Below are positions 42,684-50,825 of a stretch of DNA of 64,000 nucleotides, one piece after another; the stretch's first letter is position 1, and each line of letters begins with the position of its first letter. Under the pieces are notes generated by a model. That model worked only from the letters and a program-made list of their open reading frames with translations. It made no database searches and was not told where the DNA came from. Source of the stretch: JABDIP01 sp965250245 (GTDB lineage: Bacteria > Pseudomonadota > Alphaproteobacteria > DSM-16000 > Inquilinaceae). The DNA is taken from contig OZ252296.1 in NCBI GenBank assembly GCA_965250245.1, forward strand, positions 2,604,001 through 2,668,000, read 5' to 3'. The translations under genes and the position numbers were made by a program.

Positions 42684-43949
42684 TCAGGGGTTCAGCGACG
42701 GCAGCGGATCGCCGGCCGCCGACTGGACACGCCGGCGCAATGTCCGCCGTGTTGCGCGCAAGGCCCGTTCCGCGGACATCCAGGGCTCGATCCGCGCGAC
42801 CCGTCCTGATCGGCCATAATGTTCCGCACCCAAAGCCGCCAGCGCGCCGGTCAGCAGATCGAAATCCTCCGGTTCGGCGGCGGACACGCGGCCCGCCCAA
42901 GCATCCACCGCGGCAAGGGTGGCGCCAATGTCGCGCCGACGCATCGCGGCGCGGGCTTGGGCAAAGGCGTAGACCTCCGAGGTCCGCTGAGCCTGCTGCA
43001 GTGAGGGGACGTTCGCCGCCATGTACCTCCAGACGGGCCTTGCCGCAGCGGTCGCGACCGCCACGGCCAGCAAAATGCCGGCCAGCCACGCCAGGAGCGC
43101 CGGCCATTGCCACTCGACCGCGGTCTCTATCGGCGCGGCGACGGAGATGGAGAGCCCGGGGACCTCGGCTGTTTCGATCCGGTCATTCTCCAGATCCCAC
43201 CAGCGCACGGAGATGGCCGGCAGGTCGAAGCGCCCGCCGGACTGCGCCACGTAGGTCACCCGCTCCGTGCGCTCTCCCTGCAGCACGCCGCGGTTCTCGC
43301 TTTCGGCGACGACCGGTTCGTCCGGGTAGGCGGCCAGCCCCTCACCCTCCAATGGCGGGATCAGGTCCGGCAGGAAGATCGGCGACGTCCCGGCAATTCG
43401 AGCTAGGACGATCCGGGTCACGGCCTGTCCGGGTTCCAGACCCTCCGTCCCGCCGTCCACGGACTGCTCCAGGGTCAGCGACTCGGCCGCGATGAACGGG
43501 TCGAGCCCTGCCGCCTCCTGCGGCACGACGCCGCTGAATACGAGCGCGTCCGTCGCGAGCTCCAGCCGGATCGGCTCGCGCGTGTTCGAATCGGCGTAGG
43601 TGACGACGACGGGCCTCGACGGGATGCGGAAGCGGCCGGCGATCATCGGGTAGATGCGATAGGCCCGCGTCACGCCGGACCAGGTCTGGGCGCCGATGCG
43701 CTGGCTGGTCGGGCCGGCGGCGCGGGATGGCAGCCGCACCATCACATTGGGGATCTCGAAGCTCGGGAATTCCGGCGGTTCGGGAAACCAGGTCGGAGTC
43801 AGCACGGTGACCCTGAGGATGATCGGCTGGCCCGGAATGCCGGAGTCCGCCTCCAATTCCATCTGGAGGATCGGCCGGTCCCGCTCCTGGCCCCAGCCCG
43901 GGCCCGCGGCCAGGAGGCAGCACAGCACCAGACAGGCCCAGGCCCTCAT
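42684..43949 (-). CDS. BatD-like protein (aerotolerance/MoxR-VWA operon)
   Basis: The 421-residue protein starts at ATG 43949, overlapping the previous stop by four bases. It has a signal peptide ending GPGWGQ, a beta-rich periplasmic part (VTVLTPTWFPEPPEFPSFEI, ARIAGTSPIFLPDLIPPLEG) and a transmembrane segment (about residues 289-309), then a helical cytoplasmic tail. This is the BatD/oxygen-tolerance order. Its role in MoxR systems is to act with VWA proteins in envelope or complex maturation. It is the last gene of a six-gene operon. Confidence 0.82.
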   Translation of the reverse strand: MRAWACLVLCCLLAAGPGWGQERDRPILQMELEADSGIPGQPIILRVTVLTPTWFPEPPEFPSFEIPNVMVRLPSRAAGPTSQRIGAQTWSGVTRAYRIYPMIAGRFRIPSRPVVVTYADSNTREPIRLELATDALVFSGVVPQEAAGLDPFIAAESLTLEQSVDGGTEGLEPGQAVTRIVLARIAGTSPIFLPDLIPPLEGEGLAAYPDEPVVAESENRGVLQGERTERVTYVAQSGGRFDLPAISVRWWDLENDRIETAEVPGLSISVAAPIETAVEWQWPALLAWLAGILLAVAVATAAARPVWRYMAANVPSLQQAQRTSEVYAFAQARAAMRRRDIGATLAAVDAWAGRVSAAEPEDFDLLTGALAALGAEHYGRSGRVARIEPWMSAERALRATRRTLRRRVQSAAGDPLPSLNP

Positions 43950-45472
43950 GGCGCAGGCTCCGCCGCTTCCAGGGCGAAGCGGATGCGCAGGAAATCCGAC
44001 GTCCGGGTGTCCACCGTGCGCATCCACTCCTCGGCGGTCTGCATGCCGGCGTCCTCGCCGCTGATGGTCGTTTCGGCGCCGCGGCCCGACTCATTGTCGA
44101 AGACGATGTCGTCGGCCCCAATGCCGGCCTCCTCGCCGGTGTCGGACTGCTCCCGCACCCGTTCCACGTAATCCACGATCGCCCGGGTAATCTGCAGGTT
44201 TCGGGTCGCGGCCGCATGTTCGGGATTCCGCTCGAGGGCCACCTCGAAGGCCCGGATCCCGTCGCGATAGGCCTGCGCCTTCACATGCGCCATGCCCTGG
44301 GCGAAGGCCGCCTCGGCGGTGGGTTGGCTGGCGAAGACCTCCGCCGCCTCGGCATAGTCTCCGTTGCGGTAGAGGGCGTATCCCCGCCACATGGGGTCGG
44401 CGAAGCGGTCTGCCGCCGCGGCGTAGTCCTTGTCGTCGAAGGCCAGCCGGCCCTGCTGATCGGCGGTCAGGAACCAGTCGATCACACCCTCCGCCCGCGC
44501 CGGCCCGGGCAGCACTACAAACAGAGCAACGGCGGCCGGCGCGGCCCAGCGCATGGTCCAGCCGCGCCGGAACCACAGCAGGGTGAGCAGCATGGCCGGG
44601 AGGGCCAGCAGCCAGCCCCTGTCGTCCCGGCGCTGCCGGTCGTCCCGCGCCAGGGCCTCGCGATAGGCGGAGGCGACCCGGCGCTCGATCTCCGCCACGT
44701 CGGACCCGTCCGGCGTCAGCCGGACCACGGTGGCGCCGGGTACGGCTTCCACCGCCTCGCGAGCAGCCGCGTCCGGGTTGACCAGCAGGAAGACGACCGG
44801 AGGACCGCCCGCGCGCTCATTGTCCGCGAAGGCCGGCAGATCGGCCGGGTCCAGCGTGTCCAGGACGAACAGGATGCCGCCCGGAACCGGCTCGCCCGCC
44901 AACACGTCCCGGGCGATTTCCAATGCAGCCGTGGCATTCCCGCCCGGTGCCGGCATCACGTCGGGCGAGAGCCCGGCGACGAAGGGCGCCAGCACCGCCG
45001 GATCCTCGGTCAGCGGCACCACCCTGTGCGCCGTGCCGGCATAGGCGATCAGGGCGGTGCGGCCGCCGGATCGTCCCGCGATCAGGTCGCGGATCTTCTG
45101 CTTGGCGCGCTCCAGCCGGCTGGGCGCGATGTCGGTCGAGGCCATGCTCTCCGAGGTCTTCAGCACCACCGCCAGCGGCGCGGTCTGCGACAACAGCGGG
45201 TTGGGCACATAGCTCCAGCTGGGACCGGCAGCGGCCAGTCCGGTCAGGATGACCGCCAATGCCACGCCGTCGATGGGCAGGATGCGGCGGCGGTCCCCGC
45301 CGCCGACCGTCAGCGCGGCCGCCAGGTGCGGTGCGATCCCCGTTGCGGGGACGCTCCGGGCGGTGGCTCGGCGGCGGATTCGCCACCACAGCACAGACAT
45401 GACCGGGATGATGGCCAGCCAGATGGGGCGCAGGAACTGGAAGGCATCAAGCATTGCGACGAGGTCGGTCAT
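43946..45472 (-). CDS. VWA-TPR membrane protein (BatB/BatC fusion-like)
   Basis: The 508-residue protein has two N-terminal transmembrane segments, a VWA domain, a third membrane segment (about 285-300), another at about 305-322, and TPR repeats (DYAAAADRFADPMWRGYALY, GDYAEAAEVFASQPTAEAAF). The MIDAS reads VVLKTSESMAS: the first Asp of DxSxS is replaced, so metal binding may be lost, unlike the neighbouring BatA protein. It looks like a fusion of BatB and BatC. Both ends overlap neighbours by four bases. Confidence 0.85.
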   Translation of the reverse strand: MTDLVAMLDAFQFLRPIWLAIIPVMSVLWWRIRRRATARSVPATGIAPHLAAALTVGGGDRRRILPIDGVALAVILTGLAAAGPSWSYVPNPLLSQTAPLAVVLKTSESMASTDIAPSRLERAKQKIRDLIAGRSGGRTALIAYAGTAHRVVPLTEDPAVLAPFVAGLSPDVMPAPGGNATAALEIARDVLAGEPVPGGILFVLDTLDPADLPAFADNERAGGPPVVFLLVNPDAAAREAVEAVPGATVVRLTPDGSDVAEIERRVASAYREALARDDRQRRDDRGWLLALPAMLLTLLWFRRGWTMRWAAPAAVALFVVLPGPARAEGVIDWFLTADQQGRLAFDDKDYAAAADRFADPMWRGYALYRNGDYAEAAEVFASQPTAEAAFAQGMAHVKAQAYRDGIRAFEVALERNPEHAAATRNLQITRAIVDYVERVREQSDTGEEAGIGADDIVFDNESGRGAETTISGEDAGMQTAEEWMRTVDTRTSDFLRIRFALEAAEPAP

Positions 45473-46452
45473 GGGCCGGCCACCCTCGGCATCCGGACCT
45501 GCAGCCAGCCGATGGCCGCCAGCGCCAGGATCGCGGCGGCGCCAAGCGGCCAGTGCCCGAGCGGCTCGCGCGGGCGATAGCTCAGCGTCTCGACATCGCG
45601 GGGCGCCAGCGCATCGATCCGCTGATAGACGGCGGCCAGGGCCGCTTCGTCATCGGCAAAGAAGAACCGACCGCCGGTCCGCGCGGCGATGTCCTCCAGG
45701 GCGCCCAGATCGACCTGCCCTTCTCCATCGGCTTGCGGGTCGCCGACGCCGATGGTGTGGATTTCGACGCCGTTTCGGGCGGCGATCGCGGCGGCGTTGA
45801 CGGGGCTCATGCGGCTGCCTGTATCGGCGCCGTCGCTGAGCAGGATCAGCAGGCGCTGCGGCACCTCGCTGGCCTCGAAGACGCGGATCGACAGGCCGAT
45901 CGCGTCGCCGATGACGGTGTGCGGGCCGGCCATGCCGACCTCGGTCTGGTCCAGCAGGTCCCGCACCGTGCGCAGATCTTCGGTGAAGGGCGACTGGATG
46001 AACGCCTTGGCGCCGAACACGATGAGCGCGATGCGATCGCCGTCCCGTGCGTCGACGAAACGCCCGACGACCCGCTTGACCGCGTCCAGGCGTTGCACCC
46101 GGTCACCGGTCTGGGTGACGAAGTCCCGCTCGTCCATGGAGCCGGAGATATCGATCGCCAGGACCACGTCGCGGGCCGCCTTGGTGATCTCGATCGGCTC
46201 GCCGACCCGCTCCGGGCGGGCCAGGGCCACCACGAGCATCACCCAGACGAGGATGGCGACGGTCACCTGCATACGCTGGCGCAGGGGAATGACGGAGCCC
46301 TGCCGCGCCTCGGCGCCGGCCGCGTCGGCGATCCGCCGGAAGAAGGGAATGCGCAGGGCCGGCGCCCGCTCCCGATGGGGCGGCGCCAGCCACCACACCA
46401 GCCAAGGCGCCGGCAGCAGGAGAAGCGCCCACGGCAGACCCAGCGCGATCAT
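45469..46452 (-). CDS. VWA-domain membrane protein (BatA-like)
   Basis: The 327-residue protein starts at ATG 46452, overlapping the DUF4381 stop. It has two N-terminal transmembrane segments (about 1-24 and 58-76), a VWA domain with intact MIDAS LAIDISGSMDERD, GPHTVIGDAIGLSI (Thr in motif) and LSDGADTGS, and a C-terminal transmembrane segment (about 303-320). It is the classical BatA order in a MoxR-Bat operon. The start was chosen because the extra upstream residues of the frame overlap another gene. Confidence 0.9.
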   Translation of the reverse strand: MIALGLPWALLLLPAPWLVWWLAPPHRERAPALRIPFFRRIADAAGAEARQGSVIPLRQRMQVTVAILVWVMLVVALARPERVGEPIEITKAARDVVLAIDISGSMDERDFVTQTGDRVQRLDAVKRVVGRFVDARDGDRIALIVFGAKAFIQSPFTEDLRTVRDLLDQTEVGMAGPHTVIGDAIGLSIRVFEASEVPQRLLILLSDGADTGSRMSPVNAAAIAARNGVEIHTIGVGDPQADGEGQVDLGALEDIAARTGGRFFFADDEAALAAVYQRIDALAPRDVETLSYRPREPLGHWPLGAAAILALAAIGWLQVRMPRVAGP

Positions 46453-46919
46453 GGCGACGGTCGCCTGTGATGGCGCAGCCAATGGGCAACCTGCACGGTC
46501 ACCGCGGCATCGGGCGGGGCCGGCGCGTAGGGCGCGGTGGCGACCACCCGGGCGGCGCCGGTGCGGAACGCCGCTCCGTGGCAATGGGACTCCAGGAAGG
46601 CAAGCCAGTCATCGCCATGCAGCCCGGCGACGCGGGCGCGCGGGAAGGCGACGAGCGCGGCACGCCGAAGGATGGCGGCCAGCCGCGCCGGATCGTCTCC
46701 GGCGACCGCAAGTTCGGCCAGGGCGGCACGACGATACGCATCGGCCCGGCGACCAGCACGCCAGCGTCGGATCAGCCACGCCGTGACGGCCAGGAGCACG
46801 ATGCCAAGCACCAGCCACCCGGCGGTCTGGGGCCAGAGTGAGATTTCCGGCGGCTCTGGGACCGGCTCCAAGAGGTCCAGCAGTTCGACCAGTGTCAGAC
46901 CGGAGAGATCTTCGTTCAT
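46449..46919 (-). CDS. DUF4381 membrane protein
   Basis: The 156-residue protein has one transmembrane helix (about residues 33-52) after a proline-rich start (LLEPVPEPPEISLWPQTAGW). The cytoplasmic region contains ILRRAALVAFPRARVAGLHG and DWLAFLE, which is the DUF4381 signature. The family always accompanies MoxR/DUF58/VWA operons, where its role is unknown. It overlaps both neighbours by four bases. Confidence 0.87.
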   Translation of the reverse strand: MNEDLSGLTLVELLDLLEPVPEPPEISLWPQTAGWLVLGIVLLAVTAWLIRRWRAGRRADAYRRAALAELAVAGDDPARLAAILRRAALVAFPRARVAGLHGDDWLAFLESHCHGAAFRTGAARVVATAPYAPAPPDAAVTVQVAHWLRHHRRPSP

Positions 46920-47899
46920 GCGGGCCGGGCCCGGCCCAGGAGCCTGAGGATCTGCGGCAGCGTCGCCTCGCCGGCGCTGAGCGGCAGGACGGCGGCACCA
47001 AATTTGCGTTCCCAGTCCAGCACCCGCGCGAGGCGACCGGTGGAAAAGTCGCGCAGGGCCTGCCGCACGCGACCCGACGTGGCGTCAATCTCGGCCTGGA
47101 GAACGCCGTCGGAGACCACGAGGCGCAGGGATTCCGGGATGTCCTGCGCCGTGGGGTCGGTCACCGGGCAGAGCAGGACGTCATTATGGCGGCAGAGCCC
47201 GCCGATGAGCCGGTCCGTCCGGTCGTCCACATCGTCGAAATCGCTGATCAGCAGGATGAGGTGATCGCGCCTGGCGATGCGCAGCATCGAGGCCAGCGGG
47301 GCATTGAGCGGCATGGCCGGCCGGCTTGGCGCCTCGGCCGTGAGCGCGGCATTGGCCGCCGCGATCGCCGCTAACAGGCGCTCCAGCGTGCGACGGCGGC
47401 GGGCCGGCCGGAACTCGGCGACCCGATCGTCTCCGAAGACCACGCCACCGACACGGTCGCCCTGATGCAGCACCCGGAACGCGGCCAGTGCGGCGGTCTC
47501 CGCCGCCGTGACCGACTTCATGTTGAGCCGTGAGCCGAAGAACATCGATTGCCGCTGGTCCACGAGGATCATGACCGGGCGGTCGCGCTCCTCGGTGTAG
47601 ACCCGGATATGCGGCTCGCCGGTGCGCGCGGTGACCTTCCAGTCGATCGACCGCACGTCGTCGCCGGGCAGGTAGCCGCGCAACTCCTCGAAATTGAGAC
47701 CGCGACCCCGCAGGCGGGAGGCGTGCCGCCCTCTCAGCACGCTGCGCGCCGGCTGCCTTGGCAGCAGGCTCAGCCACCGGGCCGGGCCCTCCAGGCGGCG
47801 GAGATGGGCGAGGTCGACATGGATGCGGGTGTCCGGCGGCGACGGCCTGGCGCGACCGTCCGTCAGCCCCGTCCTGGTCCGCGCCGCGGTGTCCCGCAT
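46916..47899 (-). CDS. DUF58 domain protein of MoxR operon
   Basis: The 327-residue cytoplasmic protein has the DUF58 signature RGLNFEELRGYLPGDDVRSI followed by DWKVTARTGEPHIRVYTEER. The VWA-like strand MILVDQRQSMFFG has a partial metal site (DxRxSM). No membrane segment. It starts ten bases after the moxR stop and overlaps DUF4381. Its role may be as an adaptor between MoxR and the VWA proteins. Confidence 0.9.
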   Translation of the reverse strand: MRDTAARTRTGLTDGRARPSPPDTRIHVDLAHLRRLEGPARWLSLLPRQPARSVLRGRHASRLRGRGLNFEELRGYLPGDDVRSIDWKVTARTGEPHIRVYTEERDRPVMILVDQRQSMFFGSRLNMKSVTAAETAALAAFRVLHQGDRVGGVVFGDDRVAEFRPARRRRTLERLLAAIAAANAALTAEAPSRPAMPLNAPLASMLRIARRDHLILLISDFDDVDDRTDRLIGGLCRHNDVLLCPVTDPTAQDIPESLRLVVSDGVLQAEIDATSGRVRQALRDFSTGRLARVLDWERKFGAAVLPLSAGEATLPQILRLLGRARPA

Positions 47900-47909
47900 G
47901 CCGTTCTCC

Positions 47910-48890
47910 TCAGGTCAGCGCAACCTGCGCCACGATCTCGTCGACCACGCGGTCGGGACCGATCCCCTCGCCCTGCGCCTCGAAGCTGAGAGTCAGACGA
48001 TGGCGCAGCACGTCGTGCACGATGGCCCGCACATCCTGCGGGTCGACATAGTCGCGGCCGGCGAGCCAGGCATGGGTCCGGCCGCAGCGGTCCAGCGCCA
48101 GCGAGGCCCTCGGGCTGGCGCCGACCTCGATCCAGCGCGCCAGGTCTTCCGTGTAGGCCGTGGGAGTCCGTGTCGCATACACCAGATCGGCCATGTAGCG
48201 CTCCATGGCCTTGGCAACGTGAATGGCCGCGATCTCCCGCCGCGCCGCGAAGATCGCCTCCTGCGGAACGATGGCAGGCGCATCGCCTTTGGACTTCTCA
48301 CCCACCGCCGCACTCTCCTCGCCCCGGACCAGCCGGATCACCTCGACCTCGTCCTCGACCGGCGGATAGGTGATCAGCACATGCATCAGGAACCGGTCCA
48401 TCTGCGCCTCGGGCAACGGATAGGTGCCCTCCTGCTCCACCGGATTCTGGGTCGCCATCACCATGAACAGTGGCTCCATGCGATGGGTCGTGCCGGCGAC
48501 GGTGACCTGGCGCTCCTCCATCGCCTCCAGCAGGGCGGCCTGCACCTTGGCCGGCGCCCGGTTGATCTCGTCGGCCAGCACGATGTTGGCGAAGATCGGC
48601 CCGGGCTCGAAGCGGAACGCGCCGGTCCCGCCGGACTGGTGATAGACCTCGGTGCCGGTGACGTCGGAGGGCAGCAGGTCGGGCGTGAACTGGATGCGGC
48701 TGAAGGCGGCCTCCAGGTTCCGCGCCAGGGCCTTGATGGCCCGTGTCTTGGCGAGCCCCGGCAGGCCTTCGACCAGCAAATTGCCGTTGGCCAGCAGCCC
48801 GATGATCAGGCGCTCGATCACCGCCTCCTGGCCGATGATCGCCTCGGCCATGCGCCCGCGCAGGGTCTCGATCTGCTCCCGTGCCGTCAT
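47910..48890 (-). CDS. MoxR-family AAA+ ATPase
   Basis: The 326-residue ATPase starts at ATG 48890 (MTAREQIETLRGRMAEAIIG). It has Walker A VEGLPGLAKTRAIKALA, Walker B VLADEINRAPAKVQAALLEA, and sensor MVMATQNPVEQEGTYPLPEA. MoxR proteins act as chaperone-like ATPases for VWA-protein-dependent assembly. It is the first gene of the six-gene operon ending with BatD. The ATG at 48932 would add 14 residues of poor character. Confidence 0.93.
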   Translation of the reverse strand: MTAREQIETLRGRMAEAIIGQEAVIERLIIGLLANGNLLVEGLPGLAKTRAIKALARNLEAAFSRIQFTPDLLPSDVTGTEVYHQSGGTGAFRFEPGPIFANIVLADEINRAPAKVQAALLEAMEERQVTVAGTTHRMEPLFMVMATQNPVEQEGTYPLPEAQMDRFLMHVLITYPPVEDEVEVIRLVRGEESAAVGEKSKGDAPAIVPQEAIFAARREIAAIHVAKAMERYMADLVYATRTPTAYTEDLARWIEVGASPRASLALDRCGRTHAWLAGRDYVDPQDVRAIVHDVLRHRLTLSFEAQGEGIGPDRVVDEIVAQVALT

Positions 48891-48980
48891 GTCGGGCCCG
48901 TGTCCGCCATTGGTCCCGCCACGATCATGCACGCGCGCCAGGCGGCGGCGTCAAGGTTCCTGCTCGGAATCCGGGGTTCC

Positions 48981-49010
48981 GGCGGCCGCTCCGGGTCCGG
49001 AGCGGCCGCC
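48981..49010 (-). terminator. Strong hairpin downstream of the arylsulfatase
   Basis: GGCGGCCGCTCCG pairs with CGGAGCGGCCGCC across loop GGTC (13-bp perfect stem), 15 bases after the arylsulfatase stop on the minus strand. No T run follows. It separates the sulfatase from the moxR operon. Confidence 0.6.
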
Positions 49011-49025
49011 GAGAGAGTGGCGCCA

Positions 49026-50588
49026 CTAGTTCGCGCTGCCCGCCGCCTGCAGGGTCTCCAGCACCTGGTCGACGCTGAAGCTTCCGGCCCGCTGGCGCGG
49101 CGGGTACTCCTTGAAGGTCTCCAGGAAGTCGGCGACGTAAGCCTGGGCCGGCACCAGGAAGTAGATGCGGTTGATCATCCAGTCGTAGTAGGAGTTCGAG
49201 GTGAAATAGGCCCGCTCATAGGGATCGCGCCTCAGGTTGAATATCAGCGGCACGCGCAGCGACTTCCACGGCTCGATCCAGGCCTCCAGGGTCTCCTTGC
49301 GCTCCTGCAGCAGGAAGATGGCCTTCCAGTCGCCATAGCGCAGCGCCGTCAGGTCGCCCTCGTCGGAGAAGTAGAAGACCTCCTGGCGCGGCGATTCATC
49401 GGTCTCGCCGGTCAACAGCGGCAGGATGTTGTAGCCGTCGAGATGGACCCGATACTCGCGGCCGATGGCCTGGACGCCGCCATCGAGCAACTGCTCCTTG
49501 ATGTCGTCGACACCGGCGGCGGCCATCAGGGTTGGCATCCAGTCCATGTGGTGGACGATCTCGTTGGTCACCGATCCGGGCTCGATACGGCCGGGCCAGC
49601 GCACCATGGCGGGCACCCGCCAGCCGCCTTCCCAATTGGTGTTCTTCTCGCCCTGGAACGGCGACCAGCCGGCATCCGGCCAGGTGTTCATGTGCGGCCC
49701 GTTATCGGTCGAGTAGAAGACGATGGTGTCCTCGGCGATGCCGAGCTCGTCGAGCTTGTCGAGCAGCATGCCGACATGGATGTCATGCTCGACCATGCCG
49801 TCGCCGTACTCGTCCTGCCCGGAAATGCCGTCCAGCTCCTCCTTCACATAGGTGCGGAAGTGCATGCGGGTGGCGTTCCACCAGACGAAGAAGGGCGTGT
49901 CCTGGTCGTGCGCCCGCTCCATGAAGTCCATGGCGGCTGCCAGCGTCTCCTCGTCCACCGTCTCCATGCGGCGGCGGGTCAGCGGGCCGGTGTCTTCGAT
50001 GGTGCCGTCGGCGGAAGAGGCGATCACGCCGCGCGGCCCGAAGCGTTCGCGGAAGGCCGGGTCCGTCGGGTAGTCCTCGTTCTCCGGCTCCTCCTCCGCA
50101 TTGAGGTGGTAGAGGTTGCCGAGGAACTCGTCGAAGCCGTGATTGGTGGGCAAGTGCTCGTCGCGGTCGCCGAGATGGTTCTTGCCGAACTGCCCGGTCA
50201 TGTAGCCCAGCGGCTTCAGCATCGCCGCGATGGTCGGGTCCTCCACCTGCATGCCCTGCTCCGCCCCCGGCAGGCCGACCTTGCTGAGGCCGGTGCGGAA
50301 CACGCTCTGCCCGGTGATGAAGGAGGACCGGCCGGCGGTGCAGGACTGCTCCCCGTAATAGTCGGTGAAGATCATGCCCTCGTCGGCGATGCGGTCGATG
50401 TTCGGCGTGCGATAGCCGACCAGCCCCATGGTGTAGGCGCTGATATTGGTCTGCCCGATGTCGTCACCCCAGATGACGAGAATGTTCGGGGGGCCGTCCT
50501 GAGCCAGTGCCGCCGATCCGGCGGCCAGGACGGTACAGGCCACGGCCGTGGCCAGCAGCCGTGACGAACGAAAAAGGATGGATGCCAT
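49026..50588 (-). CDS. Exported arylsulfatase
   Basis: The 520-residue periplasmic sulfatase starts at ATG 50588 behind a GGGAGG Shine-Dalgarno. Signal peptide: about 30 residues ending GSAALAQ. The catalytic formylglycine site is SCTAGRSSFITGQ with Cys83, where the third position is Ala (not the commoner Pro). The metal ligands are visible as ILVIWGDDIGQ and YSTDNGPHMNTWPD. The C-terminal region has LRYGDWKAIFLLQ. It would hydrolyse sulfate esters; activation of the Cys needs a formylglycine-generating enzyme that is not in this window. Confidence 0.93.
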   Translation of the reverse strand: MASILFRSSRLLATAVACTVLAAGSAALAQDGPPNILVIWGDDIGQTNISAYTMGLVGYRTPNIDRIADEGMIFTDYYGEQSCTAGRSSFITGQSVFRTGLSKVGLPGAEQGMQVEDPTIAAMLKPLGYMTGQFGKNHLGDRDEHLPTNHGFDEFLGNLYHLNAEEEPENEDYPTDPAFRERFGPRGVIASSADGTIEDTGPLTRRRMETVDEETLAAAMDFMERAHDQDTPFFVWWNATRMHFRTYVKEELDGISGQDEYGDGMVEHDIHVGMLLDKLDELGIAEDTIVFYSTDNGPHMNTWPDAGWSPFQGEKNTNWEGGWRVPAMVRWPGRIEPGSVTNEIVHHMDWMPTLMAAAGVDDIKEQLLDGGVQAIGREYRVHLDGYNILPLLTGETDESPRQEVFYFSDEGDLTALRYGDWKAIFLLQERKETLEAWIEPWKSLRVPLIFNLRRDPYERAYFTSNSYYDWMINRIYFLVPAQAYVADFLETFKEYPPRQRAGSFSVDQVLETLQAAGSAN

Positions 50589-50825
50589 TATCTCTGCCTC
50601 CCTGTTGCAGGCAGGAACCATTGCACCGCGCTCACCCGCGCACGTCCATCCCCGCCCGTACCGCGCGACGCCGCCGGCGTGCTCTACCGGGTTCTCGCGC
50701 ATAAGCGAGTCTCGGTCGCATTGGGAGCGGATCAAGGCTTGGAAATGTTTGATTTTCCGCGACACCAGCGCCCGCAATAGGTGCAGTCCTGGAGCCTGCC
50801 GCGGCGTCCGCGGGCGCGATTGCGG

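Noticed and set aside
47694..50564. Open frame of 956 codons on the plus strand opposite moxR, DUF58 and sulfatase genes
   Set aside because: It spans three real genes on the other strand and has low-complexity His/Gln/Arg/Gly composition.
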